Of a DNA stretch of 64,000 nucleotides, positions 27,057 to 36,511 are shown piece after piece. The first letter of the stretch is position 1. Every line of letters starts with the position of its first letter. The position numbers and the translations under genes were made by a program. Location: NCBI GenBank assembly GCA_945860865.1, contig CAMARW010000001.1, forward strand, positions 462,294 to 526,293, written 5' to 3'. The stretch is from Chitinophaga pinensis (GTDB lineage Bacteria; Bacteroidota; Bacteroidia; UKL13-3). Below the pieces are notes generated by a model. It saw only the letters and a list, made by a program, of their open reading frames with translations. It had not been told where the DNA came from and did no database searches.

Positions 27057-28175
27057 TTAGCCTTGAGCCAGTTTTACCGCTCTTCGGGCAATCATGCTTC
27101 CTAGCGCTACACCCATGCCATTTAAACGCAGCGCTATAGTTTGTCGCTCACTAATGTTTTGCACCAATGGTGTTTTGTTTGAACCAAAGGCCATAATGCC
27201 GCTCCAAGTATGTGCAATTTCATAGTTAGTATTTGGCAAAATGAGATCCTGAAGGTAGTAGTTTAGTTGGGCTAAAATCTTTTGGTTTGAACCAAATGCC
27301 AGCGTATTTTCTGTTTCAAAATCTAGGTTTCTGCCGCCACCAAAAATGATTCTGTTTTCAAAGTTTCTAAAATAATAATATCCTTCATCAAAAAAGAATG
27401 TACCTTTTACTTTTAGGTTGGGAATAGGCGCGGTAACTAGTACTTGTCCGCGACCAGGTTCTAAAGTTACATGCGGCAATAGTTGTTTGGCAAAGGCATT
27501 GGTGCAAATAAAAAGATGTTGAGCGGTAAAGCAAATAGAGGTGGTTTGCACGCTCACCTGCTGCGTATTTTCTGTTATAGATAACACTGCTGCACCCGTA
27601 ATAATTTGCACGCCCAATTGGGCCGCATATTGTTGCAGGGCAAGCATCATTTGGCCAGTATTAATCTGACCTTCCACTTCATTTTTAACGCAAGTATCCA
27701 CCAAGTTTTGGTTCAGCCCGTAGGTTTTTGCGGCGGCTGTTTGAACCGAAAAAATGGGCTTGTTAAAAAGGGGTAACAAGAGCTTGTTCATATCATGAAG
27801 CTTATTTAGAAAAGTATTATTTTGGTGTTTTAACAACAACTCAAATCCGCCATTTCCTTCAAATTGAATAGCGGCATCGCCCAATCTTTTCCTCAAAATT
27901 TGCAATCCTTGCCACCTGTCTTGCACCAATTGTAAGAATGCGATTTCTCCCATGAGCTTAATATCTTCAAGGTTTTCTGAGAGCGAGCCAATGCAGGCAA
28001 ACCCCGCATTTTTGGTAGAAGCACCTGTGGGTAACAAGCCGCGCTCTAGCACCAAAACAGATTTGTTTGGATGGTTTTCTTTGAGTTCACAAGCTACAGA
28101 CAAGCCGGTAATGCCTGCCCCAATGATGATATAATCGTAATTGCAAAAAGTATTTTTTTCCCAAAAGCTTAGCAT
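27057..28175 (-). CDS. FAD-dependent oxidoreductase (DAO family)
   Basis: 372 residues. N-terminal dinucleotide-binding motif YDYIIIGAGITGLSVACEL, then LVLERGLLPTGASTKNAGFACIGS, the usual second FAD-contact region of D-amino-acid/glycine oxidase relatives. A substrate domain follows, with the C-terminal FAD closure RLNGMGVALGSMIARRAVKLA. It presumably oxidises an amine or amino acid in the cytoplasm; the substrate is not evident. The sequence TWSGIMAFGSNKTPLV near the end is typical of the gamma-glutamylputrescine oxidase/DAO-like subset, which is only a hint. It stands alone, converging with the T9SS gene. Confidence 0.85.
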   Translation of the reverse strand: MLSFWEKNTFCNYDYIIIGAGITGLSVACELKENHPNKSVLVLERGLLPTGASTKNAGFACIGSLSENLEDIKLMGEIAFLQLVQDRWQGLQILRKRLGDAAIQFEGNGGFELLLKHQNNTFLNKLHDMNKLLLPLFNKPIFSVQTAAAKTYGLNQNLVDTCVKNEVEGQINTGQMMLALQQYAAQLGVQIITGAAVLSITENTQQVSVQTTSICFTAQHLFICTNAFAKQLLPHVTLEPGRGQVLVTAPIPNLKVKGTFFFDEGYYYFRNFENRIIFGGGRNLDFETENTLAFGSNQKILAQLNYYLQDLILPNTNYEIAHTWSGIMAFGSNKTPLVQNISERQTIALRLNGMGVALGSMIARRAVKLAQG

Positions 28176-28572
28176 GTGGAGGATGGTTTATTACAAGTTA
28201 ATAATCTATAATTTTTTGCTGTGCAATCTTATGCAGAAAAATATTATTTAGCGCAAAAATTCCTATTATTGTATTGCTGTCAGGCCAATAAAACACCATA
28301 TAACAAATTCCAGCAGGGCAAATTTAGCTTTTAGAAACTAAGATGCGCAAATAGGCCGTTGGCTGCAACCGCAGGAACCATCAACGTATTTAGCCATGAG
28401 TAACAACAGGGTTTGGTTTTCATGTTGCCCATAAAAATAAACGCCTACATTAGTTTATCCCAATTGCTGGCTTATCTTTGCGGCACGGTTTTATAATTTT
28501 TAACAAAACCATTGCAGAGTAGCTAGCTTAGATTCATTATTTTTGTGGGCCCCATTCTGCCCAACAATTTTT
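28176..28572. other. 397-bp intergenic region between divergent genes, with a GC-richer tract
   Basis: The outer parts are AT-rich. Roughly 28340-28430 is clearly richer in G+C than its flanks and holds overlapping tiny reading frames. On plus, 28396-28434 encodes 12 residues ending FSCCP and stop. On minus, 28331-28432 encodes 33 residues including KPCCYSWLNTL, and 28338-28397 encodes 19 residues including three Cys. None has a recognised homologue or clear ribosome binding site. No known riboswitch class was recognised. The promoter of rhlE lies at the right end. Confidence 0.4.
28512..28545 (+). promoter_or_regulatory. candidate rhlE promoter
   Basis: TTG at 28512-28514 and TATTTTTG at 28538-28545, spacing 23 bases (upper end of the usual range), 27 bases before ATG 28573. 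A second -7-like box, TATCTTTG, is at 28473-28480 without a well-placed TTG. Confidence 0.45.
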
Positions 28573-29826
28573 ATGACAACATTTGATCAGCTCAACTTGG
28601 TTGAGCCTATTTTAAGAGCTTTAAAAGCCGAAGGTTACACCACACCAACTCCCATTCAACAGCAAGCTATTCCTATTTTACTGCAAGGCAAAGACCTCCT
28701 AGGTTGTGCCCAAACTGGAACCGGAAAAACCGCCGCATTTGCTATTCCTATTCTGCAATTACTCTATAAACAAGAGCAAAAAAGCCCAAGTAAGCGCCGC
28801 AGAATAAAAGCACTCATTCTTACGCCAACGCGTGAATTGGCCATTCAAATTGAAGAAAGTTTTAATTCCTATGGCAAACATACGGGCTTAAAACCTACCG
28901 TTATTTTTGGAGGCGTTTCGCAACACAGTCAGGTAGATAGGCTGAACCGAGGCATAGATATTCTGATAGCTACCCCAGGCCGCTTACTCGATTTAATGCA
29001 ACAAGGTTTTGTACATTTAAACGAGCTACAATTTTTTGTTTTGGATGAGGCAGATCGCATGCTCGATATGGGTTTTGTAAACGATGTAAAAAAGGTAATT
29101 GCTAAATTACCACATAAGCGACATTCCTTGTTTTTTTCGGCTACCATGCCACCCATTATTCAAAGTTTGGCAGACAGCATTTTACATCAGCCATCTAAAA
29201 TTGAGGTTACACCTGTTTCTTCTACCGCAGATACCATTGTGCAATCGTTATTTTATGTAAGTAAAACAGACAAAAAACGCTTACTGATTCACCTGCTTCA
29301 AACAGAAAAAATTAATTCGGTATTGGTTTTCACAAGAACCAAACACGGCGCAGATAGGGTAGTGAAGGATCTGGATAAAGCAGGTATAAAAGCAGCAGCC
29401 ATTCACGGCAATAAATCCCAAAACGCTCGTCAGGCTGCCCTCAGCGATTTTAAAACAGGTAAAATAAAAGTACTCTTAGCAACAGATATTGCCTCCCGTG
29501 GAATTGATATTGATGCCCTCTCTCATGTAATTAATTTTGAGTTACCAAATATTCCAGAAACCTATGTGCACCGCATAGGCAGAACTGGTCGCGCTGGCTT
29601 TAATGGTATTGCCTTTTCTTTCTGCGACGAAGAAGAATTTGGAGAATTAAAAGACATTCAAAAACTTATAGGTAAGCAAATTCCTGTAAATGAAAGTCAC
29701 CCTTTTGTATTAGATACGCGTTATGTAGAAAGCGTGCCAGCTTCGGTTCGAACCAAACCTAAAAAGCAATTACCACCGCATAACAGACCCACAAGTAGGA
29801 AACCTGCGCATAAAAGGAAAGTATAA
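28573..29826 (+). CDS. rhlE: DEAD-box ATP-dependent RNA helicase
   Basis: 417 residues from ATG 28573 ([17 protein letters not shown]); an upstream TTG in frame would place the promoter box inside the gene. Unwinds structured RNA, for example in ribosome assembly and RNA decay. Ordered motifs: Q motif ([20 protein letters not shown]), [12 protein letters not shown], Ia PTRELAIQ, Ib [67 protein letters not shown]. The basic C-terminal tail ([10 protein letters not shown]) is typical of the RhlE group. Its 15-bp gap to gpmI is convergent. Confidence 0.95.
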   Translation: MTTFDQLNLVEPILRALKAEGYTTPTPIQQQAIPILLQGKDLLGCAQTGTGKTAAFAIPILQLLYKQEQKSPSKRRRIKALILTPTRELAIQIEESFNSYGKHTGLKPTVIFGGVSQHSQVDRLNRGIDILIATPGRLLDLMQQGFVHLNELQFFVLDEADRMLDMGFVNDVKKVIAKLPHKRHSLFFSATMPPIIQSLADSILHQPSKIEVTPVSSTADTIVQSLFYVSKTDKKRLLIHLLQTEKINSVLVFTRTKHGADRVVKDLDKAGIKAAAIHGNKSQNARQAALSDFKTGKIKVLLATDIASRGIDIDALSHVINFELPNIPETYVHRIGRTGRAGFNGIAFSFCDEEEFGELKDIQKLIGKQIPVNESHPFVLDTRYVESVPASVRTKPKKQLPPHNRPTSRKPAHKRKV

Positions 29827-29840
29827 TTTTGCTTATTAAA

Positions 29841-31370
29841 TCAATTATTTATTAGCAGTTCACCAGTCATTTCTGCTGGCAAAGGAATACCCATTAAGCA
29901 TAAAGCTGTGGGGGCTAAATCGGCTAGTTTACCATTTTTAATTTGATATTTTGGAGTGGGTTCAACCAGAATTAACGGAACAACATTGGTAGTATGGGCC
30001 GTATTGGGTGAACCATCCTCCTCATTAATCATATACTCGCCATTACCGTGATCGGCTGTAACTAATAAAGTGTATCCATTTTTTAGTGCTGCATTTACTA
30101 TGCGGCCTAAACAATCATCAACCTTTTCTATGGCTTTAATTTCTGCTGCCACCACACCTGTATGGCCCACCATATCTGGATTAGCAAAATTAACACACAT
30201 AAAATCGGCCTCATTTTTTTCAATTTCAGCGAGGGTAAAAGCACATACTTGCTCGGCACTCATTTCGGGTTGTAAATCGTAGGTAGCTACTTTTGGCGAT
30301 GGCGCCATGTGCCTAGTTTCACCCTCAAACGGCGCTTCTTGTCCACCGCTAAAAAAGAACGTAACATGCGGATATTTCTCCGTTTCTGCAATACGCACTT
30401 GTTTCTTACCATGCGCAGCAAGCACTTCTCCCAAAGTATTATTTAGCTCAATATCCGGAAAAACCACACCAATATTTTTAAACGTTTTATCGTAATCTGT
30501 AAGCGTTACATAATGCAAGTTAAGCGCTTTCATATCTTGGTCTAGAAAATCTTGCTGTGTAAGCGCCATTGTAATTTCTCTACCCCTGTCTGTTCTAAAA
30601 TTAAAGTTTATAACCACATCGCCTTCCGCTATTTGCGCTAGTGGTTTTTGGTTTGAACCCACACAAATAATAGGTTTTAAAAATTCATCGGTTTCGCCGG
30701 CAGCATATCGTTGGTTTATGGTTGTAAATACATCACTTGTAAATTCGCCCGAAGCCTTTACCATGGCATCGTAGGCAATTTTTACACGCTCCCAACGCTT
30801 ATCTCTGTCCATAGCAAAATAACGTCCGGTTACACTGGCCAATTTTCCATGGGTTTGTTTTAAATGCGCCTGCACATCGCTTAAATAATTTAGGCCTCCT
30901 TTTGGGTCTGTATCTCTGCCATCTGTGAAAGCATGTAAGAAAAAATTATCGAAATTATGCTGTGCCAAAAAGTTACACAAACCTTTTAAATGATCAATAC
31001 TGCTGTGCACTCCACCATCACTCACAAGGCCAATAAGGTGAATTTTTTTACCCTTACTTTTGGCATACTCCAAGGCATTTAACAAAACTTGATTTTTGTT
31101 TACCTCCCCCAAAGCAAACGACTTATTAATGAGCACCAACTGTTGGTAAACTACTCTTCCGGCGCCTATATTCATATGACCCACTTCTGAGTTTCCCATT
31201 TGCCCATCGGGCAAACCCACCCACTCGCCACTTGTGTGTAACTGGCTATGCGGATAAGTGGTAATTAACTTATTAAATTGAGGTTTATTGGCCAAATTGA
31301 TAGCATTTCCTTGGTAAGGTTTTCCAATACCCCAGCCATCTAAAATGAGTAGAATAACGCGATTGTTCAT
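29841..31370 (-). CDS. gpmI: 2,3-bisphosphoglycerate-independent phosphoglycerate mutase
   Basis: 509 residues. Interconverts 3- and 2-phosphoglycerate in glycolysis and gluconeogenesis using two Mn ions and a phosphoserine intermediate. Visible: LILDGWGIG (metal Asp), GQMGNSEVGHMNIGAGR with nucleophile Ser61, SDGGVHSSIDHL, FTDGRDTDP, GRYFAMDRDKRWERV, NFANPDMVGHTG, and VTADHGNGEYM. All family blocks are present at the usual spacing. Start MNNRVILLILDGWG fits the family exactly. Confidence 0.97.
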   Translation of the reverse strand: MNNRVILLILDGWGIGKPYQGNAINLANKPQFNKLITTYPHSQLHTSGEWVGLPDGQMGNSEVGHMNIGAGRVVYQQLVLINKSFALGEVNKNQVLLNALEYAKSKGKKIHLIGLVSDGGVHSSIDHLKGLCNFLAQHNFDNFFLHAFTDGRDTDPKGGLNYLSDVQAHLKQTHGKLASVTGRYFAMDRDKRWERVKIAYDAMVKASGEFTSDVFTTINQRYAAGETDEFLKPIICVGSNQKPLAQIAEGDVVINFNFRTDRGREITMALTQQDFLDQDMKALNLHYVTLTDYDKTFKNIGVVFPDIELNNTLGEVLAAHGKKQVRIAETEKYPHVTFFFSGGQEAPFEGETRHMAPSPKVATYDLQPEMSAEQVCAFTLAEIEKNEADFMCVNFANPDMVGHTGVVAAEIKAIEKVDDCLGRIVNAALKNGYTLLVTADHGNGEYMINEEDGSPNTAHTTNVVPLILVEPTPKYQIKNGKLADLAPTALCLMGIPLPAEMTGELLINN

Positions 31371-31494
31371 GTGGGCAAAATTATTCTATTAAAAATTAAA
31401 AAGGTAATTTATATTAGTGGGGTCAAAAACAAATAAAATAGATGGCATTGTTTTTGGTTAGAATCTAAACACACACAATTTGATATTAAATCAT

Positions 31495-31878
31495 ATGAAA
31501 AAGATAGCTTTACTCCTTGTTACCCTCATTAGCTTTTCGTTCCTTGTTAAAGCAGATCCTTTCGATGATATGATGCAATCTATGAAAAGCTCACAAACAA
31601 TAGGTTTAACTAAGTTTTTTAGCAGCAGTGTAGAGCTTACTTTATTAGAAAATGAAGGGATTTATAGCAAGCAGCAAAGTGAGCAAATGATTAAAAACTT
31701 TTTTGTTCAGCATCCACCCAAAAATGTAAATTTACAACACAAAGGTAGTTCGGCGCAAGGAGCCAAATATGCAATAATCACTTATGAAGCGAGTAATGGC
31801 AAATTTAGGGTCTATATTTTTATGAAAGACAACGGCCAAGGACTACAAGTAAACGAATTCCGCATAGAACGGGAGTAG
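31495..31878 (+). CDS. DUF4783 exported protein
   Basis: 127 residues from ATG 31495 (MKKIALLLVTLISFSFLVKA signal peptide); a Met five codons upstream is less likely because it would lengthen the signal-peptide head. The mature part (DDMMQSMKSSQTIGLTKFFSSSVELTLLENEGIYSKQQSEQMIKNFF) matches the NTF2-like DUF4783 family found across Bacteroidota, of unknown function. It converges with thyA (25-bp gap). Confidence 0.82.
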   Translation: MKKIALLLVTLISFSFLVKADPFDDMMQSMKSSQTIGLTKFFSSSVELTLLENEGIYSKQQSEQMIKNFFVQHPPKNVNLQHKGSSAQGAKYAIITYEASNGKFRVYIFMKDNGQGLQVNEFRIERE

Positions 31879-31903
31879 TTTTTTTTGATTTTGAAATTCT
31901 CAA

Positions 31904-32698
31904 CTACACCGCCACAGGCGCTTTAATAGCAGGGTGCGGATGATAATCTTGGATGGTAAAATCTTCGAATTTAAAATCGAAAATAGATTGAACAGCCGGG
32001 TTTATTTGCAACGTTGGGTAAGGTTTTGGTTCTCGGCTTAATTGCAACTCTACCTGTTCAAAGTGGTTGCTGTAAATGTGTGCGTCGCCAAAGGTGTGAA
32101 TAAAATCACCCACTTCTAAATTACATACTTGCGCAATCATGTGTGTTAAAAAGGCATAACTGGCAATATTAAAAGGCACCCCTAAAAACATATCGGCGCT
32201 ACGCTGGTACAATTGACAACTTAATTTGCCATTGGCCACATAGAATTGAAAAAAAGCATGACAAGGCATGAGGGCCATTTTATTTAAATCGGCCACATTC
32301 CAAGCGCTTACAATCATGCGCCTGCTATCTGGATTTTTCTTAATGGTTTCAATTACCTCGCTCAATTGATCAATGCAGGTGCCATCTGCCGCTGGCCAAG
32401 AGCGCCATTGGTAGCCATAAACCGGACCTAAATCTCCGTTTTCATTGGCCCATTCATCCCAAATGCTTACGCCATTTTCTTTGAGGTATTGCGTATTGGT
32501 TTCGCCTTTTATGAACCAAAGTAATTCGTGGATAATAGACTTTAAATGAACTTTCTTTGTGCTTATTAAAGGAAATCCTTCTTGCAAATTAAAACGCAAT
32601 TGTGCCCCAAAAATGCTGCGCGTACCCGTTCCTGTTCTATCAGCTTTAAAAGTACCCGTTTCATAGATATGCTTTAACAATTGCTCGTATTGGTTCAT
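31904..32698 (-). CDS. thyA: thymidylate synthase
   Basis: 264 residues, the same length as the E. coli enzyme. Methylates dUMP to dTMP with methylene-THF. Nucleophile Cys146 in [27 protein letters not shown] at the phosphate-binding N terminus, [21 protein letters not shown], and [12 protein letters not shown] are all intact. The C terminus ends IKAPVAV as expected for closure of the active site. It is divergent from the NlpE/META gene with an 86-bp shared upstream region. Confidence 0.98.
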   Translation of the reverse strand: MNQYEQLLKHIYETGTFKADRTGTGTRSIFGAQLRFNLQEGFPLISTKKVHLKSIIHELLWFIKGETNTQYLKENGVSIWDEWANENGDLGPVYGYQWRSWPAADGTCIDQLSEVIETIKKNPDSRRMIVSAWNVADLNKMALMPCHAFFQFYVANGKLSCQLYQRSADMFLGVPFNIASYAFLTHMIAQVCNLEVGDFIHTFGDAHIYSNHFEQVELQLSREPKPYPTLQINPAVQSIFDFKFEDFTIQDYHPHPAIKAPVAV

Positions 32699-32784
32699 TT
32701 TATAAAAATTTGTACTTGCAATTATAAGGTGTTTTTTGAAAAGTTATTTGTATTTTCCACCCAAAATTAAGCACAGCATTTAAT

Positions 32785-33555
32785 ATGAAAAAATTACTAC
32801 TATTCGCTCTTAGTCTGATTGTTTTGAACCCAATTTTTGCCCAAAAGAAAAAAGACAAAAAAAATCCTTGGCTAAGTGTTGCACCTGCAACCGCAGTTAA
32901 AGATTGGGAAGGTGTATATATGGGCGTGGTGCCATGCGCAGACTGCGAAGGCATACAAACCATGATTAAATTGAACAAAGACAATAGCTACACCATTCAA
33001 ACCAAATATTTAGGAAAAGGTACAGAAATTTTTGAAGATAAAGGCAAGATTAGTTGGGATAAGAATGGATTTTTGTTGCTTTTATTATCAGGAGACGACT
33101 CCTCTTTAGTTAAATTATCACTAAACGAATTAACTTTATTAGATAAAGAAGGAAAACCTGTGGTTGGGCAATATGCTAGCTATTGCATACTAAAGAAAGA
33201 AAAATTATTAATTACAGAGAAATATTGGAAACTAATAGAGCTTAATGGAAAGCCACTGCCAAGCATAAAAAGAGAAAAAGAGCCCTTTTTGGTGCTTAAA
33301 GATAAGGGCAAAAACTTTGGTGGCCATGGTGGTTGTAATACCCTCCTTGGAAAATACGAATTAGGTGAGCGCAATAAAATTGCCTTCAGCGATCTGGTAA
33401 CTACCATGATGGCTTGCGAAGATAGCGATACCGAATTAGCCCTAAGAGATGCCTTAGAAAGCACAGACCATTATGTAATTGATGGTGATTTTTTAAAATT
33501 AGAAGACGCAAGAAATAAAGTAAACGCAAAATTTTTGAGGGTTTACCTAAAATAA
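32785..33555 (+). CDS. NlpE-like plus META domain exported protein
   Basis: 256 residues: signal peptide (MKKLLLFALSLIVLNPIFAQ), a Lys-rich linker, an NlpE N-terminal-like domain (about 30-135; WEGVYMGVVPCADCEGIQTMIKL with the CxxC of the family), then a META (HslJ-like) domain (about 145-256; YWKLIELNGKPL, GHGGCNTLLGKYEL, TTMMAC). There is no lipobox, so it is periplasmic rather than lipid-anchored. NlpE relatives sense envelope or copper stress and META proteins give stress resistance. The combined domain order is common in Bacteroidota; its exact role is unknown. Confidence 0.85.
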   Translation: MKKLLLFALSLIVLNPIFAQKKKDKKNPWLSVAPATAVKDWEGVYMGVVPCADCEGIQTMIKLNKDNSYTIQTKYLGKGTEIFEDKGKISWDKNGFLLLLLSGDDSSLVKLSLNELTLLDKEGKPVVGQYASYCILKKEKLLITEKYWKLIELNGKPLPSIKREKEPFLVLKDKGKNFGGHGGCNTLLGKYELGERNKIAFSDLVTTMMACEDSDTELALRDALESTDHYVIDGDFLKLEDARNKVNAKFLRVYLK

Positions 33556-33587
33556 GATAAAAATTTCAATTTTTTACCCCACACACA

Positions 33588-33618
33588 TTTGCAAAGCAGG
33601 CAGGAATAAATACTTTTG
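33588..33618 (+). promoter_or_regulatory. consensus promoter for pdhC
   Basis: TTTG at 33588-33591, 19-base spacer, TACTTTTG at 33611-33618. This is the best match in the window to the Bacteroidota primary-sigma consensus, 25 bases upstream of the pdhC start. Confidence 0.7.
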
Positions 33619-33643
33619 CAAAGTATAAAAACGAAGAAATACA

Positions 33644-34879
33644 ATGGCTGAAGTAATTAATATGCCCAAAATGAGTGATACAATGACCGAAGGTGTGATT
33701 GTATCTTGGTTAAAAAAAGTGGGCGACGATATAAAACCGGGTGATATTTTAGCAGAAGTGGAAACCGACAAGGCTACCATGGAACTAGAAAATTTTGTAA
33801 AAGGCACGCTTTTACATATTGGTATTCCTGCAGGTGGTTCTGTACCCGTAGATGCACTTATTGCTATTGTAGGTCAGAAAGGCGAAGACATTAGTGCCCT
33901 TTTAAACGCGCCAGCTCAAAAAGCTTCGGCCGAACCTAAACTTGAAGAAGCTTCAATGCCAACAACAAGTGCTGAGGTAGCAGCTAATCCAGCGGCCGAA
34001 CCTGCAAGTTTGGGTTCAGACAGCCGTGTAAAAGCCTCTCCTTTGGCCAAATCTATAGCCAAAGAAAAAGGCATAGATTTAAGTGTTGTTGCAGGTAGTG
34101 GCGATAATGGGAGAATTATTAAAAAGGATATTGAGAACTTTGTTCCAGCTGCTAAAAATACACAAACAATTGCGGCATTGCCACAAATTGTAGCAAAGGA
34201 AAGTTATACAGAAGTTGGTGTTAGTCAGATGCGCAAGGTTATTGCCCGCCGATTAAGTGAAAGCAAGCACACTGCACCTCATTTTTATTTAACTATGTCT
34301 ATTAACATGGATAAAACTATTGCCGCACGCAAGCAAATGAATGAATACAGCGATGTTAAAATCTCTGTAAACGATATAATCGTGAAGGCTGTGGCTCTTT
34401 CATTACGCAAGAATCCAGCTGCCAACTCATCTTGGTTAGGCGATAAAATTAGATACAACAACCACATTCATATTGGGGTTGCCGTTGCCATTGAAGATGG
34501 ACTAATTGTACCAGTAGTTAAATTTGCCGATAATAAAAGCTTAGCTCATATAAGTACCGAGGTAAAACAATTGGCAGAAAAAGCAAAAAGCAAAAAACTG
34601 CAACCCAATGAGTTTGAGGGCAACACTTTTACCATTTCTAACCTAGGCATGTTTGGAATTGACCAATTTACCGCCATTATAAACTCGCCCGATGCTTGTA
34701 TTTTAGCTGTAGGTGCGGCTAAAGAAACGGTGGTGGCAGAAAACGGACAAATGAAGATAAGCCAAATAATGAAAGTAACATTAAGTTGCGATCATAGAGT
34801 GGTTGATGGCGCAGTAGGATCTGCCTTCTTAGCAACCTTAAAAGATTTACTTGAAAACCCAGTGAAAATGTTGGTTTAA
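33644..34879 (+). CDS. pdhC: pyruvate dehydrogenase complex dihydrolipoyl acetyltransferase (E2)
   Basis: 411 residues: one lipoyl domain (1-75) with the lipoyl Lys43 in EVETDKATMELENF, an Ala/Pro/Glu-rich linker, the E3/E1-binding domain (about 127-163, KASPLAKSIAKEKGIDLSVV), and the acyltransferase core (about 185-411) with catalytic His in SCDHRVVDGAVGSAFL. Transfers the acetyl group from E1 to CoA. There is a single lipoyl domain, and the start MAEVINMPKMSDTM is pyruvate-type. E1 and E3 genes are not in the window. A consensus promoter is directly upstream. It converges with the MocR gene. Confidence 0.93.
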   Translation: MAEVINMPKMSDTMTEGVIVSWLKKVGDDIKPGDILAEVETDKATMELENFVKGTLLHIGIPAGGSVPVDALIAIVGQKGEDISALLNAPAQKASAEPKLEEASMPTTSAEVAANPAAEPASLGSDSRVKASPLAKSIAKEKGIDLSVVAGSGDNGRIIKKDIENFVPAAKNTQTIAALPQIVAKESYTEVGVSQMRKVIARRLSESKHTAPHFYLTMSINMDKTIAARKQMNEYSDVKISVNDIIVKAVALSLRKNPAANSSWLGDKIRYNNHIHIGVAVAIEDGLIVPVVKFADNKSLAHISTEVKQLAEKAKSKKLQPNEFEGNTFTISNLGMFGIDQFTAIINSPDACILAVGAAKETVVAENGQMKISQIMKVTLSCDHRVVDGAVGSAFLATLKDLLENPVKMLV

Positions 34880-34924
34880 TGCCAATGTTTTCAATCTGTT
34901 TTACCGCCACTATTTATTGACGCT

Positions 34925-36418
34925 TTAATTCAGATTTTCTAAGATCTGACGCATCCTTACTAACTTGTTTTTAACAACAGCCTTCGACACAGAACTATGG
35001 CCAATAATTAAACCTTTGTAATTTGGCGTGCCGAACGAACATGCTTGTAGAGAGTGAACACTTATATTGTTCTGAGTTAATGTTGTAATTATTCTTTTTT
35101 CATCAAAACTCTTTTCTTGAATAGTTATTAAAGATTGTAATCCAAGCATTTTTTGAGGTAGTATTTCCAGACCCATGTTGTTAAAGATTGTCTGAAAAGA
35201 CTGCTTAAAAAACACCTCCCTTTCAGCTACTGTTTCTATCAAATTAATGATATGATTTTGCAGATATTTTTTTTCGATAAATTGGTTCAGCACATATTGA
35301 ATAGAAGGCGCTACGAAACGATGAGAATGTTTTAACATAATTTCTATAGGATTAATAAAATGCTTGGGAACCACCATATAGCCTATGCGAATAGATGGAT
35401 GCAATATTCTATTAAAAGTGCCGAGATAAATAGTTCTTTGTTCTTTATCTAGGGTATAAATTGTAGGCATTGCATTTGAGGAATTATTTAACTCATGCTC
35501 GTAATCATTTTCTATAATAAGCGATTTATTTTTAGATGCAAAATTTAGTAATTCTTCTCTTCGTTTCATAGACATTTGTTGGCCCATTGGATATTGACAG
35601 GAAGGAGTAACATGTATTAATTGTGGTTTTACTTTATTTTGCTCTAAATGAGAAACCATCATTCCTTCTTCATCTAATGGAGCAGCTTCAATATTTGCTA
35701 ATAAACCTGTAAAAATGGCTTTCACATTTGGGAAAGTTGGATCTTCTAGTGCTATCTTATCTGCTGGATTTAAAAAGATTGTTCCTAATAAATATAAAGA
35801 CTGTAAAGAGCCTGAAACTATAATCACTTGAGATGGCTCACAATGTAAATTGCGACTTAAGTTTAAATAATTACTAATATTTTCCTTTAATCTTGAGATG
35901 CCTGAAGAAGGAGAATAAGCCAGGTTCGAAAACTTTATTTCTTTCCAATACATGTCTGATAACTTTTTCCATTGCTTTACTGGAAAAATATCTAATGGGG
36001 GTAAGCCTGGACTAAAAGCAGTTTCTTGTTGACTACTAGAAATTGGTTTTGAACCAATTTGAATAAATGATTTGCCAATTTTTGAAAGAGATGGATAAAT
36101 ATTAGCCTTAAATTCTGTTTTTAGAGGTAAAACAGACTCCCTAGATTTTACAATATAACCTGAGCCAGGGATAGAAATAATTAATTCATCTAACAATAAA
36201 ATATCATATACCCGCAAAATTGTACTGCGCGACACTTTAAGGGAATGAGCTAAAGTACGCGTAGGTGGCATTACTGTTTTTGCAGGAATCTCTAATTTCA
36301 TAATCATTCTGCTCAAAAGTTTATATATAATCACATATTTTTTTTCTCTATACTTTTCTGCTTCATTATCAATTTGAACCAAATATTCGTTTAGTATTTT
36401 TTTTATAAGTATGGGCAT
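34925..36418 (-). CDS. MocR/GabR-type transcription regulator lacking the PLP lysine
   Basis: 497 residues from ATG 36418 (MPILIKKILNEYLVQ); the frame is open 20 codons upstream, but that part crosses the intergenic operator and promoter region. N-terminal winged helix of the GntR type (about 28-92; PTRTLAHSLKVSRSTILRVYDILLLDELI, GSGYIV), linker, then a fold-type I aminotransferase-like domain (about 135-497) with ENDYEHEL, the Asp that contacts the PLP ring. At the usual Schiff-base Lys site (GTFSK in family members) it reads GTFNR, codon 35408-35410 AGA, so Arg337 replaces Lys. It is divergent from the lamin-tail/iadA operon, which it probably controls. Confidence 0.88.
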   Translation of the reverse strand: MPILIKKILNEYLVQIDNEAEKYREKKYVIIYKLLSRMIMKLEIPAKTVMPPTRTLAHSLKVSRSTILRVYDILLLDELIISIPGSGYIVKSRESVLPLKTEFKANIYPSLSKIGKSFIQIGSKPISSSQQETAFSPGLPPLDIFPVKQWKKLSDMYWKEIKFSNLAYSPSSGISRLKENISNYLNLSRNLHCEPSQVIIVSGSLQSLYLLGTIFLNPADKIALEDPTFPNVKAIFTGLLANIEAAPLDEEGMMVSHLEQNKVKPQLIHVTPSCQYPMGQQMSMKRREELLNFASKNKSLIIENDYEHELNNSSNAMPTIYTLDKEQRTIYLGTFNRILHPSIRIGYMVVPKHFINPIEIMLKHSHRFVAPSIQYVLNQFIEKKYLQNHIINLIETVAEREVFFKQSFQTIFNNMGLEILPQKMLGLQSLITIQEKSFDEKRIITTLTQNNISVHSLQACSFGTPNYKGLIIGHSSVSKAVVKNKLVRMRQILENLN

Positions 36419-36485
36419 AATTGGTATGATTATTATAATTAAATTGGCATGCCAAATATATAATTTAGCAGAATACATTTGAGAT
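36419..36485. promoter_or_regulatory. divergent operator/promoter region of the mocR and lamin-tail/iadA operons
   Basis: Perfect 12-bp palindrome TTGGCATGCCAA at 36444-36455. A 10-bp direct repeat AATTGG(T/C)ATG lies at 36419-36428 and 36442-36451, offset 23 bp. Plus-strand -7 box TACATTTG at 36474-36481, 30 bases before the 36512 start, has no TTG at normal spacing. Minus-strand -7 box TATATTTG (complement of 36453-36460) overlaps the palindrome. The layout suggests autorepression of the regulator and activator-dependent transcription of the operon. Confidence 0.5.
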
Positions 36486-36511
36486 AAATTATATCAAATA
36501 AATTAAGCATC

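Noticed and set aside
36419-36478. N-terminal extension of the MocR regulator by 20 residues
   Set aside because: It would encode a hydrophobic Ile-rich stretch and cover the palindrome and -7 boxes; the shorter start fits the DNA-binding domain.
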